This document shows, piece by piece, positions 58,589 to 64,000 of a DNA stretch of 64,000 nucleotides. Each line of letters starts with the position of its first letter. The first letter of the stretch is position 1. The translations under genes and the position numbers were made by a program. The stretch comes from Streptomyces sp. ISL-10 (GTDB lineage: Bacteria; Actinomycetota; Actinomycetes; Streptomycetales; Streptomycetaceae), in contig NZ_JAGGOJ010000025.1 in the NCBI RefSeq assembly GCF_018614575.1, forward strand, positions 1 to 64,000, in the 5' to 3' direction. Below the pieces are notes generated by a model that was not told the origin of the DNA, did not search any database, and worked only from the letters and a program-made list of their open reading frames with translations.

Positions 58589-59505
58589 TGACGACCGCCG
58601 ACGGGGTCGTGGGTCCGGGCCCGGCCCGGCAGCCCGGCCGCACCAAGGCGTTCCTGCGCCTGGTGATGATCGAGCACTCGGTCTTCGCGCTTCCGTTCGC
58701 CTACATCGCCTCGCTCACCGCGATGTTCCAGCTCGACCGGAACGTCCACTGGGTGAAGCTCCTGCTCGTCACCGTCGCGATGGTCGGCCTGCGGACCTTC
58801 GCGATGGCGTGCAACCGGATCATCGACCGCGAGATCGACGCCCGCAATCCGCGCACGGCCTCGCGCGAGCTGGTCACCGGCGCGGTGTCCGTCCGCTCGG
58901 CGTGGACGGGCGCGCTCGTCGCCGTCGTCGTCTTCCTCGGGGCCGCGGCCCTGCTCAACCCGCTGTGCCTGGCGCTCGCGCCGGTCGCCGTGGTGCCGAT
59001 GGTGGTCTATCCGTACGGCAAGCGGTTCACCAACTTCCCGCACGCCATCCTCGGTCTCGCCCAGGCAATGGGCCCGGTCGGCGCGTGGATCGCGATCACG
59101 GGCGCGTGGTCGTGGGAGGCGGTGGTCCTCGGGCTCGCGGTGGGTGTGTGGATCGGCGGCTTCGATCTGATCTTCGCCTGCCAGGACGTCGAGGCGGACC
59201 GGGCCCACGGCGTGCTGTCGGTCCCGGCCCGCTTCGGCGTCCCGGCGGCGCTGTACGGGGCGCGCGGTTGCCATATCGTGACGATGGCGCTGTTCGTCTG
59301 GTACGCGCTGGCGACGGACGCGGGCGTGTTCCTGTGGCTGGGCCTGGCGATCGTGGCGGCGGCGTTCCTCTACGAGCACACGATCGTGCGCCCGCACGAT
59401 CTGTCGCGCCTGAACAGGGCGTTCTTCACGACGAACGGCTTCATCGGGATCTCGCTCTTCGTCTTCGCCCTGGTGGACCTCCTCGCTCGGGGGCTCACGT
59501 TCTAG
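58585..59505 (+). CDS. mqnP: UbiA-family prenyltransferase MqnP
   Basis: A polytopic membrane prenyltransferase of 306 residues attaching the polyprenyl tail to the futalosine-pathway naphthoate product. The first Asp-rich motif is NRIIDREIDARNPRTASREL (NxxxDxxxD) near residue 75, and the second is DLIFACQDVEADRAHGV. Eight or nine helices are evident. The ATG overlaps the preceding gene's stop. The S. coelicolor counterpart is, as I recall, SCO4491. Confidence 0.93.
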   Translation: MMTTADGVVGPGPARQPGRTKAFLRLVMIEHSVFALPFAYIASLTAMFQLDRNVHWVKLLLVTVAMVGLRTFAMACNRIIDREIDARNPRTASRELVTGAVSVRSAWTGALVAVVVFLGAAALLNPLCLALAPVAVVPMVVYPYGKRFTNFPHAILGLAQAMGPVGAWIAITGAWSWEAVVLGLAVGVWIGGFDLIFACQDVEADRAHGVLSVPARFGVPAALYGARGCHIVTMALFVWYALATDAGVFLWLGLAIVAAAFLYEHTIVRPHDLSRLNRAFFTTNGFIGISLFVFALVDLLARGLTF

Positions 59506-59626
59506 CCCGATCGGGTGATCGGCGGTCGAGTCGCAGTACGGCGTGATGGGACGTCGTGGCGTGTGACGCGTTGCTCCCCGCTGAGGATGTTCCGAGGGCG
59601 ATGCCCAGGAAACCGTTCACGGTGAA

Positions 59627-59655
59627 GTGCTCCCCGCCCCTGCGGGCATGGGGAG
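59627..59655 (+). other. Single CRISPR-repeat-like element
   Basis: GTGCTCCCCGC, then CCCT, then GCGGGCATGGGGAG: the layout and 5' half resemble Type I-E CRISPR repeats of Streptomyces. Only one copy is present, with no spacers, leader or cas genes in the window. Confidence 0.3.
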
Positions 59656-59661
59656 GCGGTT

Positions 59662-60223
59662 GTGTCCGGGACAGACAGCGACTCTCCTCGCTCGCGACTT
59701 GCGTCGCTCGAGGATGCGTACCCAGGACACCAGGTCGACATCGTCGGCGGTGCAAAGGTGCTGAGTGGAAGACGGCCGACCTGCGGTCACACGGTCCACA
59801 GCCTGTGGCGCACTCTGAGATCGCAGGTGCCTGCGGGTTGGGGGTTCCTCTGCGACGTGGCGATCCCCCTCGACGACGCCAACGAATTCTGCCCCGACCT
59901 CGCCGTGATCCCCGCCGCCGAGGTCGCCGGGAACCGCAGCGCGTACTCCCCAGAGCTCATCGAGCTCGCCGTCGAGGTCGTCTCGCCGAGCAGCGTGCGC
60001 AACGACTACGAGGTCAAGGACCGGGCGTACGCCCCGGCGGGGCATCCCGCACTACCTGATCTTCGACCCGTACAAGCAGCACTGCGTGACGCTGTGGAAC
60101 CCGGGGCCGGACGGATACCTCGGCCGGGACGCCATTCCTTACGGCAAGACCATCACCGTGGAGACGGGCATCGGCACGTTTACCGTGGACACGTCCGAGC
60201 TGCCGGTGGACCCGCGCTCCGGA
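59662..60223 (+). pseudogene. Frameshifted Uma2-type nuclease-like gene
   Basis: From GTG 59662 the frame gives an Uma2 (DUF820, PD-(D/E)xK-like) core: VPAGWGFLCDVAIPLDDANE, FCPDLAVIPAAE and IELAVEVVSPSSVRNDYEVK. It then degenerates after VKDRAYAPAG near 60035. The next frame resumes exactly with RGIPHYLIFDPYKQHCVTLW and the usual C-terminal VETGIGTFTVDTSELPVD. One inserted or missing base explains this, and no stop follows in the resumed frame until far downstream. The N-terminus is also short. A sequencing error remains possible. Confidence 0.75.
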
Positions 60224-60238
60224 CGCGCCCCGGCCGGC

Positions 60239-60835
60239 TCACCTCGTCCGTGGCGGACGGGAGGCCCGGAAGACGAACGCCGCCGCCACGCCCGCCAGCA
60301 GGCCGAACAGGTGGCCCTGCCAGCTGACCCCCGTGTTCGCCGGGGATATGCCGGCCAGGATCGAGCTGCCCCAGACCGCGCCGACCAGCAGACCCACCAC
60401 CGCGTCCCGCAGCCGGCGCTCGACGAAGCCTCGGGCCACCAGATAGCCGAAGAGTCCGAAGACCAGGCCCGACGCGCCCGCCGTGTTGACGTTCGCGGGG
60501 GAGAACAGCCAGACGCCGACGCCGTCGATCAGGATGATCAGCAGGGACACGGCGAGGAAGCGGCGGATGCCGCCGAGCGCGGCGAGGAAGCCGAAGATCA
60601 GCAGGGGGACGCTGTTCGCCGCGACGTGACCGAATCCGAAGTGCACGAATGCCGACGGGACGACGTCGATCAGCTCGCCGGGCTCGCGCGACACGACTCC
60701 GTACGCGTCGAGCGCGTGGCCCGTCGCCACGTCGACCGCTTCCAGCAGCCACAGCAGGGCGACCCAGGCCAGCATCAACTTGACCGCCGCTCGGGCCCGA
60801 TCGCTCCGGCGCCCTGCGAGGTGAGTGTCTGCCAT
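60239..60835 (-). CDS. Rhomboid intramembrane serine protease
   Basis: A 198-residue, six-helix membrane protease. The catalytic Ser is in TAGASGLVFGLFGYLVARG (GxSG), and the catalytic His in SWQGHLFGLLAGVAAAF. The HxxxN oxyanion region is FVHFGFGHVAANSVPLLIF. The full core is present at minimal length, with no extra cytosolic domain. It sits between mqnP/Uma2 remnant and the divergent mqnM; no link to menaquinone is apparent. Substrate unknown. Confidence 0.92.
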   Translation of the reverse strand: MADTHLAGRRSDRARAAVKLMLAWVALLWLLEAVDVATGHALDAYGVVSREPGELIDVVPSAFVHFGFGHVAANSVPLLIFGFLAALGGIRRFLAVSLLIILIDGVGVWLFSPANVNTAGASGLVFGLFGYLVARGFVERRLRDAVVGLLVGAVWGSSILAGISPANTGVSWQGHLFGLLAGVAAAFVFRASRPPRTR

Positions 60836-60930
60836 CGCGATCCCCCTGGGGTCGTACGTCTTACACCCACCGGAACGTCCGGCGCACCTGGCGCAGTTCC
60901 GTGCCCGCGCGGCCGGATAGGCTCACCCGT

Positions 60931-61608
60931 GTGGAGCCGCAGGAATGGAACAGTCGTCGGCCGTGGGTCGTGGGGGTGTCGGGTGCCTCCGGCACGCCGT
61001 ACGCCGCCGCCGTGCTGCGGGCGCTGCTCGCCGCCGGCGAGAGCGTGGACCTCGTCGTCAGCCGCGCCTCGCGGCTGACGCTGCTCGACGAGACGGGGAT
61101 CGCGTTCCGGGACGCGCACTGGCGGGACGACCTGCGTCAGTGGCTGGCGAGGGGCGCTGACGGCAAGCCGGACGCATTCGACGTCGATGTGGACGATGTG
61201 CGCCACTGGGCCGCGGGGGACCTCGCCGCCGGACCGTCGTCGGGCTCGTACCCGGTCAAGGGGATGCTGATCGTGCCCGCGTCGACCGCGTGCGTGGCGG
61301 GTGTGGCGCTGGGGCTTTCGAAGGACCTTCTCCAGAGGGCCGCGAGCGTGACGCTCAAGGAGCGGCGCAGGCTGGTGGTCGCCGTGCGGGAGACCCCGCT
61401 GAACGGGCAGACGCTGAAGCATCTGGTGACGCTGGACGAGGCGGGCGCCGTGGTGCTGCCCGCCTCTCCGGCGTTCTACGCGGGGGCGACGCACATCCAG
61501 GATCTGGTGGACTTCGTCGCCGGGCGGGTGCTGGACGCGGCAGGAGTGCCGCACAGCCTGTACCGCCGCTGGAAGGGGGAGCTCGGTGGTGGCTCCGCAG
61601 ACGATTAG
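60931..61608 (+). CDS. mqnM: UbiX-type flavin prenyltransferase MqnM
   Basis: Makes prenylated FMN for the UbiD-type decarboxylase MqnL; 225 residues. The FMN-binding N-terminus is VGVSGASGTPYAAAVLRALL. MLIVPASTACVAGVALGLSK and LKERRRLVVAVRETPLN are family hallmarks. ATHIQDLVDFVAGRVLD closes the fold. An insert around residues 75-105 (HWRDDLRQWLARGADGKPDA) is longer than in E. coli UbiX. I chose GTG 60931 because TAGGCT (60918-60923) ends 7 nt before it; GTG 60901 would add 10 residues. Confidence 0.92.
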   Translation: MEPQEWNSRRPWVVGVSGASGTPYAAAVLRALLAAGESVDLVVSRASRLTLLDETGIAFRDAHWRDDLRQWLARGADGKPDAFDVDVDDVRHWAAGDLAAGPSSGSYPVKGMLIVPASTACVAGVALGLSKDLLQRAASVTLKERRRLVVAVRETPLNGQTLKHLVTLDEAGAVVLPASPAFYAGATHIQDLVDFVAGRVLDAAGVPHSLYRRWKGELGGGSADD

Positions 61609-61751
61609 CGCTTCTTGCCGCGGCGCGGTGCGCGGGTCCGGTCGACCTGGCGGGCGGCAGAGGGCCGGTGGGCACGCGAGCGGTTGGCCAGCTCCTGCAG
61701 CTGTCGCATGTGGGCGTAGGCCATCTCGATCGTGTACACGGTGAGTGTCAT
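61605..61751 (-). CDS. Small basic 48-residue ORF
   Basis: ATG 61751 opens a 48-codon frame: MTLTVYTIEMAYAHMRQLQE at the start and RAPRRGKKR at the end. AGGAG directly abuts the ATG, so a GTG at codon 5 (12 nt after the ribosome site) is also possible. The stop overlaps the mqnM stop on the other strand. The amphipathic first half and the basic tail look like a real small protein, not noise. No family recognised. Confidence 0.5.
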   Translation of the reverse strand: MTLTVYTIEMAYAHMRQLQELANRSRAHRPSAARQVDRTRAPRRGKKR

Positions 61752-61804
61752 CTCCTGTATGGATCCGGATCCTTGTGGGATCAGCTGTGATCGTTTGAGT
61801 GATT

Positions 61805-61824
61805 CGCAGGGTGTCGACCCTGCG
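61805..61824. promoter_or_regulatory. Palindrome in the lrp upstream region
   Basis: CGCAGGG and CCCTGCG flank TGTCGA, a 20-bp dyad about 60 bp before the Lrp gene. It may be an Lrp-type operator or a hairpin. The following AT-richer stretch (61830-61875) is likely the promoter. Confidence 0.45.
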
Positions 61825-61882
61825 TGCCTTAGATTCTACACGTAAACTTGTGGTATCGCTGAATAATGGAAGGCTCAGGCAT

Positions 61883-62338
61883 ATGGACGCCGTGGATAGG
61901 CAGCTCATCCAGGCCCTGCGCGAGAACGGCAGGGCCTCGTACGCCGAGCTCGGCCGGCTCGTGGGGCTCTCCGGCCCCTCCGTGACCGACCGCATCAACC
62001 GCCTGGAGGCGGCGGGGGTCATCACCGGCTACCGCGCCACGGTGGACGCGGCCTCGCTCGGCCTCGGTGTCACGGCGCTCATCGGCATCTCGCTCTCCGA
62101 CGCCGCCGACCACGAGGACGTGGCGCGCCGGCTCAGGGACCTCGCCGAGATCGAGGACTGCTGGTTCATCGCGGGCGACGACTCGTACATGCTCAAGGTG
62201 CGCGCGAGCGACGTCGACGGTCTGGAGAAGACCATCCGCCGGCTCTCCGGCACCCGCGGCGTCTCGCGCACGCGCACCACCATCGTCCTGTCCACCAAGT
62301 GGGAGAACCGCGTCGGCGACCTGCCCGACGAGGCCTGA
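61883..62338 (+). CDS. Lrp/AsnC-family regulator
   Basis: A 151-residue regulator. The N-terminal helix-turn-helix (about 5-50) is DRQLIQALRENGRASYAELG followed by RLVGLSGPSVTDRINRLEAA. The C-terminal RAM/AsnC ligand domain includes DCWFIAGDDSYMLKVRASDV. Such proteins sense amino acids and often autoregulate. It sits between mqnM and mqnE, the same context as in S. coelicolor as far as I recall. Whether it regulates menaquinone genes is unknown. Confidence 0.93.
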   Translation: MDAVDRQLIQALRENGRASYAELGRLVGLSGPSVTDRINRLEAAGVITGYRATVDAASLGLGVTALIGISLSDAADHEDVARRLRDLAEIEDCWFIAGDDSYMLKVRASDVDGLEKTIRRLSGTRGVSRTRTTIVLSTKWENRVGDLPDEA

Positions 62339-62453
62339 AATCAGCCCGCCGCAGCACCCCGCCCGCCGTGCCGCCCCGCCCGTGAAGTGACGTGAGGGCG
62401 GGGGAGTACGGTGGGCGGAGCTTGTTTTACGTGGAGATATGGGAGGCGGCCGG

Positions 62454-63632
62454 ATGACTGCATCTATTCAAGATGTGGGTCTCAAGCGCGAGCTGGAGGA
62501 GAAGGTCCGGGCCGGTGAGCGGCTGACCCGCGAGGACGGCATCGCCCTCTACGAGTCGGACGACCTGGCCTGGCTCGGCGGTCTCGCCCACGAGGTGCGC
62601 ACGCGCAAGAACGGCGACGTCGTCCACTTCAACGTCAACCGCCACCTCAACATGACCAACGTGTGCACCGCGTCGTGCGCCTACTGCTCGTTCCAGCGCA
62701 AGCCGGGTGAGAAAGACGCGTACACCATGCGCATCGAGGAGGCCGTCCGCCTCGCCAAGGCGATGGAGAACGAGAACCTCACCGAGCTGCACATCGTCAA
62801 CGGCCTCCACCCCAACCTGCCGTGGCGCTATTACCCCCGCTCGCTCTCCGAGCTGAAGAAGGCCCTGCCGAACGTCTCCCTCAAGGCGTTCACCGCCACC
62901 GAGATCCACCACTTCGAGACCATCTCGGGCCTCAGCGCGTCCGAGATCCTCGACGAGCTCATCGAGGCCGGTCTGGAGTCGCTGACCGGCGGCGGCGCCG
63001 AGATCTTCGACTGGGAGGTCCGGCAGCACATCGTCGACCACCGCACCCACTGGGAGGACTGGTCGCGCATCCACCGCCTGGCGCACGAGAAGGGCCTCAA
63101 GACCCCGTGCACGATGCTGTACGGGCACATCGAGGAGCCGCGCCACCGCGTCGATCACGTGCTGCGCCTGCGTGAACTGCAGGACGAGACCGGCGGCTTC
63201 CAGGTCTTCATCCCGTTGCGCTACCAGCACGACTTCGTCGACATGCAGGACGGCAAGGTCCGCAACAAACTCCAGGCGCGCACGACCATGGCGACGGGCG
63301 CCGAGGCGCTCAAGACGTTCGCGGTCTCCCGCCTGCTGTTCGACAACGTCCAGCACGTCAAGGTCTTCTGGGTGATGCACGGTGTGCAGACCGCCCAACT
63401 CGCCCTCCAGCACGGGGCCGACGACATGGACGGCTCGGTCGTCGAGTACAAGATCACGCACGACGCGGACAACTACGGAACGCCCAACAAGCTGACCCGT
63501 GACGATCTGCTCGACCTGATCCGCGACGCCGGCTTCCGCCCGGTCGAGCGCAACACGCGCTACGAGATCATCCGCGAGTACCCGGGCCCGGACGCCGACC
63601 GCCGCGAGTCTCCGCAGCCGATGCGCGTCTGA
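62454..63632 (+). CDS. mqnE: Aminofutalosine synthase MqnE
   Basis: A radical-SAM enzyme of 392 residues that adds the adenosyl radical to 3-[(1-carboxyvinyl)oxy]benzoate, giving aminofutalosine in the futalosine menaquinone pathway. The [4Fe-4S] motif is CTASCAYCSFQRKPG (CxxxCxxC) near residue 72. Other marks: HFNVNRHLNMTNVC, ELHIVNGLHPNLPW, GLESLTGGGAEIFD and FIPLRYQHDF. ATG 62454 has GGGAGG 8 nt upstream and is preferred to the in-frame start 15 bp earlier. The other early-pathway genes are not in the window. Confidence 0.95.
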   Translation: MTASIQDVGLKRELEEKVRAGERLTREDGIALYESDDLAWLGGLAHEVRTRKNGDVVHFNVNRHLNMTNVCTASCAYCSFQRKPGEKDAYTMRIEEAVRLAKAMENENLTELHIVNGLHPNLPWRYYPRSLSELKKALPNVSLKAFTATEIHHFETISGLSASEILDELIEAGLESLTGGGAEIFDWEVRQHIVDHRTHWEDWSRIHRLAHEKGLKTPCTMLYGHIEEPRHRVDHVLRLRELQDETGGFQVFIPLRYQHDFVDMQDGKVRNKLQARTTMATGAEALKTFAVSRLLFDNVQHVKVFWVMHGVQTAQLALQHGADDMDGSVVEYKITHDADNYGTPNKLTRDDLLDLIRDAGFRPVERNTRYEIIREYPGPDADRRESPQPMRV

Positions 63633-63742
63633 CCAGCTCGGGCGCTCGGCCCGACGCGCGCGGTGGGCGGTGTGCCGGGCGGTGCGTCTCGCCCAGTGGA
63701 AAGCCCGGGGGCCCGGCGGACGTGTTTCCTACGCTGGGTCCC

Positions 63743-64000
63743 ATGGCCCTCACCTTCGAACTGGACCCGCCCGGCGGGCCCGCCCTGCGCGACGGCGTCC
63801 TCTCCCTGTGGGCGGACGTCAGCAACGCGGGCGGTTCCGTGGGATTCGTGCCGCCCGTCACGGTCGACGACATCCGGCCCGAGTGGGTGAAGCACCTCAC
63901 CGCCATGGCCGAGGGGCGGATGCGGCTCCTCGTCGGACGCGACGAGGACGGCGAGATCGCGGCCACCGCCTTCCTCGCGCACAACACCCACCGCCTGATG
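63743..64000 (+). CDS. GNAT acetyltransferase, truncated by window end
   Basis: The first 86 codons of an acetyltransferase-like protein: LSLWADVSNAGGSVGFVPPV, then RMRLLVGRDEDGEIAATAFL, the usual beta strands before the CoA loop. The gene runs off the end of the window. TACGCT (63730-63735) ends 7 nt before the ATG, a leaderless arrangement. Confidence 0.7.
   Translation, partial: MALTFELDPPGGPALRDGVLSLWADVSNAGGSVGFVPPVTVDDIRPEWVKHLTAMAEGRMRLLVGRDEDGEIAATAFLAHNTHRLM

Noticed and set aside
59627..59655. CRISPR array
   Set aside because: Only one repeat-like unit, no spacers and no cas genes; kept only as an observation.

Overview
The window is high-GC actinobacterial DNA, almost certainly from a Streptomyces chromosome. 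The evidence is a BldN-type developmental sigma factor with its long N-terminal pro-sequence, the rex-hemA-hemC-hemD order behind a Rex operator, a WhiJ-like/DUF397/ATPase regulatory trio, a DasR-type site before a GH19 chitinase, futalosine-pathway menaquinone genes, two TTA (bldA-type) codons, and many leaderless starts (TAnnnT 6-7 nt before the start codon). No tRNA, rRNA, insertion sequence, prophage or CRISPR array was recognised.

Region 1 (1-10.7 kb): bldN, a HAD phosphatase and a glutaredoxin-like protein precede the redox-controlled rex-hemA-hemC-hemD operon, whose genes overlap by 4 bp; a SAM methyltransferase and hemB follow. With hemL at 41.9 kb, all enzymes from glutamyl-tRNA to uroporphyrinogen III are present. 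Region 2 (10.7-18.7 kb): a TetR-controlled VOC/DUF1772 unit, the WhiJ-like trio, a 925-residue secreted hydrolase and a chitinase, with a decayed reductase fragment. Region 3 (18.8-27.6 kb): argS, lysS, a DUF2637 membrane protein, two DUF3558-type lipoproteins and rtcB. Region 4 (27.7-41.7 kb) is accessory: small regulator/enzyme pairs (AKR, SDRs, FAD monooxygenase/TetR, GNATs, AraC, GT2) among minisatellites and gene debris: a duplicated gene tail, an orphan palindrome, a truncated TetR paralogue and a PfpI-like tail.

Region 5 (41.9-49.4 kb): hemL, a histidine phosphatase, a Tat-type deacetylase-like lipoprotein and the cytochrome c maturation set resA-ccdA-resB-ccsB. Region 6 (49.5-56.6 kb): an SRPBCC protein, a two-gene operon of a P-loop NTPase and a membrane-anchored periplasmic-binding-fold protein, a deaminase, an EamA exporter, a LysR regulator and a PLDc_N membrane protein. 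Region 7 (56.7-64 kb): late menaquinone genes mqnL, an uncharacterised 155-residue gene, mqnP, then a frameshifted Uma2 gene, a rhomboid protease, mqnM, a 48-codon ORF, an Lrp regulator, mqnE and a GNAT cut by the window end.

Taken together, haem synthesis, cytochrome c maturation and menaquinone synthesis lie within 64 kb, with the NADH/NAD+ sensor Rex controlling the first block. The least understood material that looks functional is the NTPase/binding-protein operon at 50.2-53.7 kb and the 155-residue gene translationally coupled between mqnL and mqnP.
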